Positions 47,859-58,204 of a stretch of DNA of 64,000 bases are shown one piece after another (within the stretch, counting starts at the first letter, position 1; each line of letters begins with the position of its first letter). The stretch spans positions 6,218,501 through 6,282,500 of the forward strand of contig WAID01000003.1 in assembly GCA_016584495.1 (NCBI GenBank), in the 5' to 3' direction. This DNA comes from Celoporthe dispersa. Its lineage: Eukaryota; Ascomycota; Sordariomycetes; Diaporthales; Cryphonectriaceae. Position numbers and translations under genes: made by a program. A model generated the notes under the pieces. That model saw only the letters and a list, made by a program, of their open reading frames with translations, ran no database searches and was not told the origin of the DNA.

Positions 47859-48973
47859 ATGGGTACTCCGCTCTACGAAATTCCGCGCTCTGTCCCGTCA
47901 GGCCGCATCAGGCAACTATTCGAGGATGTAAACCTTGATGCCGCAGACCCGAAGCGCGGTGCAGCCCTAGGAGATATCATGGATGCGCCAGACTCGATCA
48001 CAGAGGGGTGAGTCCGCCTTCAACCCACACAGGCATTGGATCAGTGTAGACACTAACACTGTATAGGACTTTAATCTTCCAACTCATTCAGAAAAACAAA
48101 GATCTCTATGACAAGTTCCTCGACAATCGCTTTTGCAGCGGAATGGCGTCGGGTACTCTGCCCATGTCCGCATACGACGAGTTCGCCAAGGTACGACCGC
48201 ATTCCACTAGAAACTCGACATCAGAATTGATTTGTTACTGTAGCAAGACTACCTGTACCTCCTGGACGATGTCAGGTTTAAAGCCTTGCGCTTTGCGAAG
48301 CTCAACTCGAGGATCCCTTTCAAGGAGCTCCGTACCCAGAGCCAGAAGATATCCAGCGCAGTCGACTACGCTGAGGATTGGAAGGAGACATGCGTAAAAA
48401 GCCTCGGTATCCCTGAGTCGGCGATGGAGAACATCGAGCCAAGCGCGGCTGAGATCGGCTACGCAAGCTTTCTGGAAAGCAAGGCGTTGGAGATTGACTG
48501 GTTGAGCCTCTATATCATCAGCATTCCATGCGTCTATGTGAGAAATCCTGCTCTCTCATCTCTGTTTGTGAGGGGAGACTTGTGCTGACAAATAACTGCC
48601 GTTCAGGGCTGGAGCCAAATCGCCCAAAGGCTCGATAAGGATCCAAACACTGATCGAAGTATGAAATGCTTTTCGGTTTTAATGCTCCAATAGCTTAACA
48701 CTTTATCTGACGATTATGTAAAAACAGCCAGTTCCTTCTATCAGACATGGATCAAACCAAACTTGGATGATGAGTATGGGAAGAAGCTCTCCCGTAAGTT
48801 TCAAGAGCCAGATATTGTCAGGCTCCAAGTGGGACTTGCTAACAATATACACAGAGTTTATCGAAGCAAACCGAGGAATCTATACATCCTCTATTGAGAA
48901 TGACATGTGGAACAACTTGTTCCGCATTGCTCTAAAGTTTGAGATTGGCCTATTCGACAGCGTGCTACCCTAG
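47859..48973 (+). CDS. TENA/THI-4 family (heme-oxygenase-like fold) protein
   Basis: A 267-residue all-helical protein of the TenA group in six exons: 47859-48007, 48067-48190, 48244-48537, 48607-48658, 48728-48793, 48855-48973, all GT-AG and in phase. Family marks in order: SGTLPMSAYDEFAKQDYLYL (N-terminal helices with the QDYxYL block), SIPCVYGWSQIA (the PC..Y..I block carrying the TenA cysteine), FYQTWIKPNLDDEY and a final helix RIALKFEIGLFD with the conserved glutamate. True TenA proteins hydrolyse aminopyrimidines in thiamine salvage, but fungal paralogues occur with unknown activity. The first 50 residues have no match I recognise. It follows the PKS-NRPS on the same strand after 2 kb, so cluster membership is possible but not shown. 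Intact frame. An ATG in the same frame about 110 nt upstream is less likely because its sequence looks like leader. Confidence 0.82.
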
Positions 48974-49970
48974 GGTAGCCAATACTTCCGACATTGAGCT
49001 CCTTCCAGCTATCATTCATAGCAACTAGATATTCTGTGCGAGGGCCAGTGAGTCACTGGCCTGGGGCCGTGCACGGCCCTGCCAGCCAGCAGCCACCACC
49101 TAGATAGCCTCAGCCAGATTAGCTGGCAGACTCTCTTTCTTTCCTTCTCTTCTGTAGCGCATATTCATTTCTTTCCCTCAGAGTTCACACATATTCTCTT
49201 ATGCAAACAATCCCATAGCTATCCACCACCTTTCAGGCCAAGCTATTGTAAGACTCAGCAGGAGCAGACAGGAAAAGATCCATTTCCCACATGGCTTGAT
49301 GCTGAACTTGAATGCAATGATTGCAAGCAGTAGCATAACATTTAAGCCTAAACTGTGGCTACAAGTAGATTGCAGTCCAGTAGCGTTGCTTACTAAATCA
49401 GGTAGGCCTTTTGCCACTGGACATCGGATGCAGCTCTTTGGGGTCCAAGGAGTTCACTTCTCCAAAGATGCAAACATCTATAGAGATGATGGATGGCTTG
49501 GGTGTGTCTCCGCTACGAGGGCTGTATAAGCTTGGAAGTGATGCTCACTCTCGATTTGGGGCAAGACAGCATGCGCTTCTGTTCGGTAGCAGAGAAAGAA
49601 GTGGTTATTCATAAATGGCTTGAGAACGTCATCAGTAGCACCTAGCTTGAGATAGCTAAGCTGCATTCTTGATCCATCGCCGTCAGTGTTGATGGTGAAG
49701 ACGTCGTAGCGATCGCTAGTGTGTATTTGGGAATACAAGCCTCATATTCATAGTCTTGTAGCAAATCCCTATCTCTCTAGCTAGTTCTTGGTCATTCATT
49801 GCATTCCATGCAGCCATTGTAAATCCCATAATATGCATTGCTATCTTTACAGCCTCTTACCCGCCTTTTTGGCTTGTGCATTCCTTGGCTCTAAGTACTC
49901 GAGACTATTCAATAACGTATCCAAAGTCAATACCAGCCAGCTCTGGCTGGCCCACTGTGACTCATATCGT
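48974..49970. other. Intergenic between convergent genes with twin palindromes
   Basis: About 1 kb between the ends of the TenA-like gene (+) and the methyltransferase gene (-). Apart from the inverted repeats near 49043-49079 I see no structured element or gene. Confidence 0.45.
49043..49079. repeat. Two adjacent perfect inverted repeats, one centred on TGAGTCA
   Basis: At 49043-49061 the arms GGCCAGTGA and TCACTGGCC flank a single G, and the centre reads TGAGTCA, the Gcn4/CPC1-type bZIP site. At 49064-49079 lies a 16-nt perfect palindrome, GGGCCGTGCACGGCCC. They sit about 70 nt after the TenA-like stop codon. Confidence 0.8.
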
Positions 49971-51377
49971 CTATTTAGTACGCGAATGCTCCTGGCTCTT
50001 CTCGGCGACGATCATCAGGTTCCGCGGTGAGACTTTGTACGCAAAGATCGGAACAACATCGACCTTCTCAGCCCCGTGCTCGACAAGGTACCAATACCGA
50101 TCCAGAGCGATCATGCTCTCGACAGCCTTACAGCAGAGGACACTGAGCGTCCACAAGATAGCAATCCTGCCCTCGTGGCCCGTATAGCGAGCTTCATACG
50201 TCTCGATGTCTCCCCTCGAGACCCTGTTCTGGTTCACGCCGAGGCAGTGTACCGCTCGGCTCGCAAACTTCTCAAAGGTGGCTAGATCGCCTTTCCTGAT
50301 GCCCCAGTTGGGTCTGGCATCGGCATCGTCCACCTGTATACCTTTGTCGTGCAGCATCTTCTCCAGTAAAGCCCGGTAGAACTGTTTCCTGGCGTAGCTC
50401 GACCTCTCCTTGGTCGGGTCCAGCCTCTCCCAGTTATTCGGGGCCTGGCAGCCCGTCATCAGCGCCGTGGGACTCAGCGTCACCCCTCGAGCCTTCAGCC
50501 GCTCGCTGATGGGGAACCCATCGGGGCAGCTGTCCGAGCGCATGACGATGTGGTTGTAGCAGCACCCGATGGCCGCAAGGTGAGAGATGGAGGCACACCT
50601 GTCGAAATACCGCAGCATGTGCTCGGACAGCCTCCCGCACGCGTGCAGGCCCACGAGCACGCATCGCTCGCCGCCCGCCCAGCCTTCGATGTCCTCGGCC
50701 AGGGCCGTCGAGCCGTTGATATAGCGGACGAGGTGTGTGAGCCGGTCTCCTTCTGGGATGCCGAGAGAGGCGGCGAAGGCCTGCGAGCCGGCGACCTGAG
50801 ACGCGCTGCCGTCGATGGCCAAGATTCGGAGGGAGGGGAAGAGGTGGGCGAGGGTGACGGAGAGGTAGCCCTGTCCGGAGCCCATGTCGATAATGTGCGT
50901 GATGTTGTTCGTCTGGCAGACTTGGTGGATATAGGCGGCCGCAACAGACACCTCGTTGATCTTCTTCGTCTTCATGTGGAGGGTCAGGGCTTCGGGCAGG
51001 GCAAGTACTGGGCCCTGGCGCTGTGCGCGCGGTAGCGAGACCGACTTGAGCTGGCCAAGCCACCTGACGAGAGACTCTGGAGGGGCCGACCGCGCGTCCT
51101 CGGCTTGAGCCCCATGTGTTGTATCTGAGCATGTGTGTTCGACCTCGTCGATGCCGTCGATCATGTCTTGCTGTATGAGGCGGTGGTCCCGTAATTGCGA
51201 CTCCGCGTCCCAGTAGGCTGTCCATTCCGGTGGGAGCGTGTCCCAGGCATCGTATATGAATGCGTCATTCACGTGTATGCCGCCTGTTATTTGACGGACC
51301 AGAGGAGTCTGGACGAAGTCGCTCAGATCATCTGTCAACGCCTCGACGCTCTCGTAGGGATTCGGCAGCGTAGGCAT
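49971..51377 (-). CDS. METTL25/RRNAD1-like methyltransferase-domain protein
   Basis: An intronless 468-residue gene. The centre carries the SAM-binding motif IIDMGSGQGYLSVTLAHLFP (motif I), then LRILAIDGSASQVAGSQ with an acidic residue for the ribose. Further on are VLVGLHACGRLSEHMLRYF and AIGCCYNHI, the blocks that mark METTL25-type proteins. An N-terminal stretch MKTKKINEVSVAAAYIHQVC matches the K(K/T)K.HE.. entry into the domain in that family. The start at 51377 is the first ATG; a GTG four codons earlier is in frame but unlikely. The related human METTL25B is reported to act on rRNA or translation factors; the fungal role is not known to me. Intact frame. Confidence 0.82.
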   Translation of the reverse strand: MPTLPNPYESVEALTDDLSDFVQTPLVRQITGGIHVNDAFIYDAWDTLPPEWTAYWDAESQLRDHRLIQQDMIDGIDEVEHTCSDTTHGAQAEDARSAPPESLVRWLGQLKSVSLPRAQRQGPVLALPEALTLHMKTKKINEVSVAAAYIHQVCQTNNITHIIDMGSGQGYLSVTLAHLFPSLRILAIDGSASQVAGSQAFAASLGIPEGDRLTHLVRYINGSTALAEDIEGWAGGERCVLVGLHACGRLSEHMLRYFDRCASISHLAAIGCCYNHIVMRSDSCPDGFPISERLKARGVTLSPTALMTGCQAPNNWERLDPTKERSSYARKQFYRALLEKMLHDKGIQVDDADARPNWGIRKGDLATFEKFASRAVHCLGVNQNRVSRGDIETYEARYTGHEGRIAILWTLSVLCCKAVESMIALDRYWYLVEHGAEKVDVVPIFAYKVSPRNLMIVAEKSQEHSRTK

Positions 51378-51877
51378 CTTCCACGCCACAGTCGAAAGTG
51401 GGCATGGGCAGACTCGGTGAGGCAGTCATTGAAGTATCCCGCTCTTGTCAAAACTGTTGCGGCATGTATGGTCTCGTGCTCCTTTCGGTGGCTGTAGGAG
51501 GGAAAAATTCCATGAGGCAAGAGTGATGCGAGTTTCTCATAAAGTATCCAGACCCTAACCCTGGTGTCTGCCTTCGTGATTGAGCTCTCACAACCTCGGG
51601 CCGTAAGATTCTGGGTTTTATTTATTTCCTCTTTCGAAAAGCAAACTGTTGATGATATATACATGTAGACCCTTTGGTCCACAAGCAGTCTCCAGACCTT
51701 GGACAGCGTGACCATTGTAATTTTATTTTTTCTCTCTCTCTTCAAGAAACAGTCCCCTGCACCTAAAATTGAACGCCATCTCGCTGTAGCTATGATGTTA
51801 TGCTATCTAAGAGGCAAAATGTCCGGAAGGTAACAATGATCAAGCCAGAGTACTTAAACCAAGGTGTCGAGACGTCC
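51378..51877. other. Intergenic, methyltransferase to AVT transporter
   Basis: About 500 nt holding the methyltransferase promoter (minus strand) and the 3' flank of the next minus-strand gene. No gene is seen. Confidence 0.4.
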
Positions 51878-54579
51878 TTACTCGGCCCCAATCAAGCTCT
51901 TGGGCAGGAATGCCCACACGGTACCGACGAGAGACAGGGCGATGCAGAGGAGCATGAGTGCCCAGTTGACGAGCCTCTCCGTCTTGCTGATCTGTTGGCC
52001 AAACAGCTTCAGGTGGAAGGCGAGAGGCAGAGACACACATATCGTGAAACATAGCGCAGATCCTGAGGCACATGTTAGTCTGTTTTTTTTTTTTTTCTTC
52101 TTCTCTTTTCCCCCGACGAAATTCAGGGTTCGTTGACGAGAGTATGCTTACCCATAAAGGCCATGATCGAGTCAAAGGCCGGAAAAGACGATAGAGATGA
52201 TCAAGAAGATCAAGACCGTAACCACCCGGATGATGATCTTCACGACCCCTCTGAAGTACGCCGACCTCCCCACCATCACCGAAGATCCCTCTGCTATCGC
52301 CTGCTGATGCACACCCAGCAGCACCTCAGCAGTCGAGATGATAGGCCTGGCATTTAGAGGCACCTTGGTGAGAGGAATTATGGCAATGACACCACACAGT
52401 ATGTACGTCAGCGCCTTTGGGTATCCGGCGGTGAGGAAGATGTTGGAGGTGATGGCGTCCAGCACATCGTCACCGAACATGAGGAGGCCGACGACAGCAG
52501 CGGTGGTGTCGAGGAGGCACGTGAAGGAGAAGGTGATCTTGACGGCACGACCGTACTTGTGCGGGTGTCGCATGTCTCGGTAAATGTTCGGGAACACGCC
52601 ATGGCCGCCCCAGGGAGACATGAGCAGGCCAAAGGACAGAGGCAGCGTGAGCCAGTTCGCAGGGAAAAGGTAGGTGACTGCCGGCGTGATCAGAGAACCA
52701 GGCGAGTCTGGCTTGATCAGGCCGTCAATGATCACAATCAGGACAACTTGTCGATGGCGTCAGCAGTTTTCTCCCAGCCAAGATCAGAAGTGAGGTGGGT
52801 AGCGATGTTGAACTCACTCGTAAAGCAGCACAGTATGCCGATGATGCTGGTGAAGCTCAGATATCTCAACGGCAGGAAGTTCAGGGGGATCAGGATGATG
52901 GAGAAGATGATCTTCCACTGGTTCAAGGATAGCACGCCGTCGAAGAGCAGCTCCATGGAATCGGCAAAGAGGACGATGAGAGCCACACAGGCCGCGAGCA
53001 GCTCCAGCGTAAAGAGGATACTCGTGGCGATACGGGCATTGCGGCCGAACGAGATGTATGCGAGGTCAGAGAAGGTGATCAGGCTCGGGTCGAGCTCCAT
53101 GCACTTGGCGAGCAACCTCGCGGTGTACGAGGTGACAGCCGCCGCGCCGAGGAGGGTGAGGATACCGCAGAGCCAGCCTGCGTACTTGATGCCCATGGGT
53201 AAGCTCAGGAGGCCGACCCCGATCAAGACACTAGAGATATGCATTGTCAGCGCTGACACCCACACACACACAAGGCCTTGGTCTTCCCCCTCTCCCGCCC
53301 GCAGGGTATGCATCTGTGCACCTACTTGATCGAGTTGAAGACTGTCTGCGGCAGCGTGCTCTGCCCCTTGACCGTGAGCACGATCTTTCCATCCTCCGCC
53401 TCGACCTCCTTCACCAGGATCGGCTCCATCTCCCCGTCGGGTGCGTTTCCGCTCATCTGCTGCTGGCGCCACATCTCCCCGGCCTGGGCCATGGACTCTC
53501 TGCCCAGGTCTTCGTCCTCGGCGGAGATACTTCCGTAGTCACGGAACGAGCCATAACTCCCTATAATGTCTGGCGTGGCCAGCTGAGGAGGGACCGCGAA
53601 GATGCTGCCCGGCGTCCCGCTGCTGCTGATACTAAAGGTCCGCCGCAGCTCATTGTCCAGCGCCTTGCGCTCCCGCTCACGGAACGACCCCGTGAGGCTG
53701 GAGTGCCGGCCCGAAGGCCCAAGGAGGGGTTGGGTCTCGCCAGCACCAGACGGCTCCGGGCTGTCGTCTCGGATCGCGTTCTCAGGGCTTGAGGCTTCGA
53801 GGTGTTGGCGCAGCAGGGAGACGCGCGGCACGGACTGGCCCATGCCGGCCTCTTCGTCGCGCCGCCCATAGAGCATCCCATCGTGGGCGACGAGGGGGTC
53901 TTGATCGGCTGCGAAGACGAAGGATGGGCGCTGTGGGATGACCTCTGGGAAGCCGGCCGCGCGTTGTAGGGAGCGCTGGAAGGAACGGATCGAGTTCACG
54001 CCCTGTGAAACATCAAAAGGTTAGCATTCCGACGTCAGGGCAGGGGTGCCTCAGGTGGTGGGCAGCAGAGGGTCGAGGGAGGCTGCTTGTCCCTCCTCCC
54101 CTCCCCCCCCTAACGGCTTGGCTTCGTCCCGATCGAGCGCAGAATATAGCGGGAGTGTGCTGTCTACCACGGCCCTCAACTTCGAGGCTCTGCAGAGGCC
54201 AGGACGGAACCAGAAGGGAGAGCAAGTGCATCGTGCCTGCAAGGCGTGGTGGTTTCAAAGACATACCCCTACGTCGCCGAGGGCGGAGAGGCGGTTCGTG
54301 ACAGAGGACCTGGAGCGGGCTCCTTGTCAGTTTCCAGGTAGAGCACGAGAAGCCTGTCTGTCTTGCTGAGGTGGGTCGTGCGCACCTCCTCCTTCGTCTC
54401 GCGTAGAGGTCGCCACCTAGATCCTCTACACCCGTTGCGCGGAGGCTCTGTCCAAGATACTGGTGGCCCTCGAAGGCGATGTGTCTCCCGTCGCTGGCGG
54501 GAAAGCTCCCAGGTCGGTCCGGGGAGCCACCCCGCTCATATGCGTCCCATGTCGAGGGATTGCTCCTTCCGTCGGACAT
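51878..54579 (-). CDS. Vacuolar amino-acid transporter, AVT3/AVT4-like (AAAP family)
   Basis: A 701-residue transporter of the amino acid/auxin permease family, probably exporting amino acids from the vacuole. Six exons on the minus strand: 54579-54386, 54309-54267, 54002-53326, 53230-52818, 52746-52152, 52062-51878. The N-terminal 300 residues are a polar cytosolic region with family blocks GVNSIRSFQRSLQRAAGF and VIPQRPSFVF. The membrane part starts with VLIGVGLLSLPMGIKYAGW, then CCFTIVLIVIIDGLIK, SFGLLMSPWGGHGVFPNIY and further helices to WAFLPKSLIGAE. Intron 1 (76 nt) was set by its CTGAC branch site and because exon 2 then encodes SVTNRLSALGDVG as in relatives. One surplus base occurs at AAAA 52183-52186 (T on the coding strand); three T give SIVFPAFDSIM and a total length divisible by three. 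Confidence 0.9.
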
Positions 54580-57500
54580 GGGGAGTCGGGGAGTGCAGGA
54601 GGCGAGTAGAGCAGCTCAGGAATGGAAGGGCAGGAAACGGAGCGGGAGAGAGAGAAGGTCGCGAGGGAGCAGAGACAGCTGGTCTCGGCAGTAAGCAGGT
54701 GGCATGGAACGCACGACACAGGCGGGGCGGGCGCGTCTGCTTCTCGACTTATACCTTGGCAGGGACCTGCAGCCCAGAGAGTCTCGCGATATTTCCTGGA
54801 ACTCTATCGCGCGTCGGGCAGTACTGGTTTTATCTTGCACAGGACAGTACGTAATGATGCAGCAAGCGCCGCACTCGCATACAGAGCGGGTATTGCCAGT
54901 GCCAGGCTACTCCTGCGCCTGTTGTTTACCACGGCACGCCGTACCATGTACCTTGGCGCACGCGACACAGCGTCCTTATCGCCGCAGGCATCCCTGGTGT
55001 AGGGCAAAAATTCTAATGTCGAGAGTACCACAGTTCAGAGTACATGGCATGGGGGCCTGGTGGGGTAAGTGGTGGGGCCCGAGAGGGGCCGGGACCTCTC
55101 GATAGGGGCCATTCCGGAGGAGGCTCTATCGTGATAGGAAGCCAGCGTATTGCGATACGGTCATCGTCATTGGAGGGCTCGGTCATGGCTGGTCTGGGAT
55201 CTCGAGTCTGGCCATCTGATTTCATGAAGGAATCTTCTTCAAGGCCTAGAAATCGCTAAACGGTAGCTTCCGGCACAGCAGTCTACCACCGTTTCTGCGT
55301 GTAAGCTGGCTACGCCACGCCACCTCATACCCACCTCGTTTATGCCACCCTACCTCGGTTGTGCCTCCTTTTGATATTTTTGCACTTTGGGCTATAGAAC
55401 TGCAACAAGACAGCAGCCGCTCAGATCTTGCTGACCCGCCTAGCCAACTATTGAGTTTTCACTCGCTGCGGTGCAAGCACGAAAGTGGACTCCGATTCCA
55501 GGCAGGTTATCGAGTGCATATAGCTTTTCGTCTTCGCGTTCACTTTCGATTTTGCTATTGTTCTCGGAAATACGTCCGATGGTTCCTATGCTGTGCTGCC
55601 TGGACGGACGAGCTCAGCTTAGCTACCTCGATGTTCTCCGTTCTTTCGCGGTCAGGCTGAAGAGGTACCCAAGCTGCGAGGGCACGCCGTAGCTCGACCA
55701 ACCCCCATGCCTTGTCCGTGGACATGGCCGGTAGAATAATCACTCTGCTTCTGTATTAAGGCGAGCAGCAAGAAGGCTACCACTAGCAGCGCGAAAGGGC
55801 TTACAGCTCAACGAAGCGCACCCGGTCAGTGCTACCAGCATATCATCGCTTCGCAACAGCATCGTCAGGCTTTTCAGAGACCATATACACCTTCCTTCTA
55901 AGCTGTGCAGATACTTTTAAGAAAGAACCATTCCATTGCTCAGGCAAGATCAAGCTGAGTCTGTAGTAGATACAGTCCGTCTGGCCCGATAAAATCACCT
56001 CCTCCTTTCTAACCCTACAAGGCTAAATCTATAGCTTTCTTGCTTGAATAGTATTCTCACGTCTAGTTGAGATTATTTTCCAGAATATTGATACTATTAG
56101 AGATGGCGTCTGCGGCCGTCTCCTAGTCTCTCGTCTCACGTCAAATCTGTCCATAGCAACAGCACTAGGTTTTCATCCGCCTCTTAAGAGAAAAGATCAA
56201 AAGGCTGGCGCACTCGCCAAGGCCAGTGCTGATGCTTCGACTGCGCACAAAGGCTGCGGAAATTCAGCTTATGCACACGCACACATGCCTATATCTGCGA
56301 CCATCTCTCTCCTTGTATAAGGAGGGATCATCCGGCACATTCCCGTCTTTCACTCCGTCTCTCGTTACCTTGCCCTCGCTTCAGACTCATCTCATCCTTG
56401 AACAAGATGTGGCAGCGTTTCCGAGCTTGACGGAAGCTTACCGCAAAGAAACCTACGTCTCATAAAAGAAACACAACGCAAAAAACACCAAAATCATTCT
56501 CTACCGACTATTATTACTATTCAACAAGACCCAACAAGTCCCCCGCCACCAGATTCTACCTAACAGCCGGCCTATCTTGTCACCGAGAACCAAAAATCGA
56601 GTTTCCTCATCATTGTTTCAACCTATTCCGTTATGCCGCATCTATTGCCTGCGCTAGCATTGCTCGTTTTGTCGATGAAAATCCATGTGTAGAAAGCTCC
56701 GAAGTTGAGATTGCTGTTCAAGATGCTTCACAGAAATCATCTAGTCAGTTTCTATTCGTTCAGAAGCACTCGACTACGCTCAATCATTCCTACCAATAGA
56801 GATAGCATCTCCCGCTATATGCCTCTTTATCATTTCATAGAAAGCTAAACCTTGATTGAATATACTATTAGCAGGATAGATCATGAAACCTCCTTCATCC
56901 TGTCCTTGCTCTAAGAACATTTTCCGTCAAGAAGAGGCACTGGATCTGAATTGTAAGTCTGCGAGGGTCAACTGACGTGTTGGTGGGCGTGGGATTATGG
57001 TGCTCCCCTCCCCCCCCTTTTCAGTGACGGGCCACTGACGGCGACCTACATTTATACAAGACCAGATTAGTATCTGACAATGTCGAAGATAGCCTCACCT
57101 TTGATCATCTCCCACTTTTCATTCCAAGGTCACCTCTGTACCACCCACAGACAACGGACGGGCCCTTCATAGGGAGCACCTTTCTCGCCGCCCACCAGCC
57201 TCACGCCCTAGGCCGCCAGCATCCCCGTCAGAATGCGCTACCTACCGTCCCGAGCTACAACCTCCCACGGGCCACAGGCTGACCACCTCCAGGTACCACG
57301 TTCCCCCAGCGAGGCTGTACCACAAGAGGGCCAGGGAGGCGGGTCGCACGTTGCGTTGCGTTACACTGCGTTGTGCCGTGTCGCGTTAGTGTCCCCGTCC
57401 CGAGACGAAGGTGGCTGGTTAGCTGGCTGGCTGGGGAGGGACCGGTGTTTTGTAACCAGAGACTTGACGCTGTCCTTGCTGGCACATAAGCGCTCGCTGC

Positions 57501-58204
57501 TACCTCTTGTTGGGGCCCGGGAGAAAGAGAGACCAAGTTACATGGTGATACAAAGGTGGACACGTGAGTCAACACTCACTGGCCCGTTTCACAGGTGATT
57601 AGTAGTAACACAGCATGTCTATCCCGAGAGCCGTTGAGGTATCACAGTGATCGTGCATTAGGTCGTCTTTGTGAGTGGGTAAATTCTGGTATTGTGTTTG
57701 ACTAGTAGTGTGGAGATATCTAATACACAGAAAGCGAGTTGGACAAGATCATTGTCTTATCTCTCATCACCTTTGGTCGAGTGTGCCTGCTTTGGTGTCA
57801 AGCAACTCTGTCTGACCATGAGTCGCCCGGTTTGTCTCGTGTCTGCCGCCTTGCCGCCCTGCCGCCTCTCCCAATGTTTTTGTGTTTTCCTGGCCAAGAA
57901 AAAAAAGTAATATGTAACAGTAAATAAAAACCCATTCCCGATGCAATTTGTTGAAAACCCTTCAACCCCGTACGCGATGCAATCATCAAACAGGCCTTCC
58001 CACAAAGAACTAGAGTAGTAGAAGAATGTAACCTCCCAGAGCGGCAAACACGAGACGTTGAAATGTAGTGTGGTGCAGGTTAGTGAGGAGAGCACACTAT
58101 TCCAACCGGTGCAACATGGCGTTGAAGATGAGAGAGAAAAGGAAAAAAAAGACAAGATAGCCCAACTACAAGTGGTGAGCAGGCAATGAACGGAGGACTC
58201 TTTT
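54580..58204. other. Long intergenic region upstream of the AVT gene
   Basis: About 3.6 kb between the AVT start and the kinase stop, both on the minus strand. It shows ordinary composition with short simple repeats (for example GCGTT units near 57350-57390) and no frame with a recognisable translation. It probably contains the AVT promoter near 54600-55100. I see no tRNA or element ends. Confidence 0.45.

Noticed and set aside
54310..54385. A convincing-looking peptide frame (HLSKTDRLLVLYLETDKEPAP) upstream of the AVT gene
   Set aside because: It lies in an intron with a clear CTGAC branch site. Splicing it out joins exons in phase and gives family sequence on both sides.
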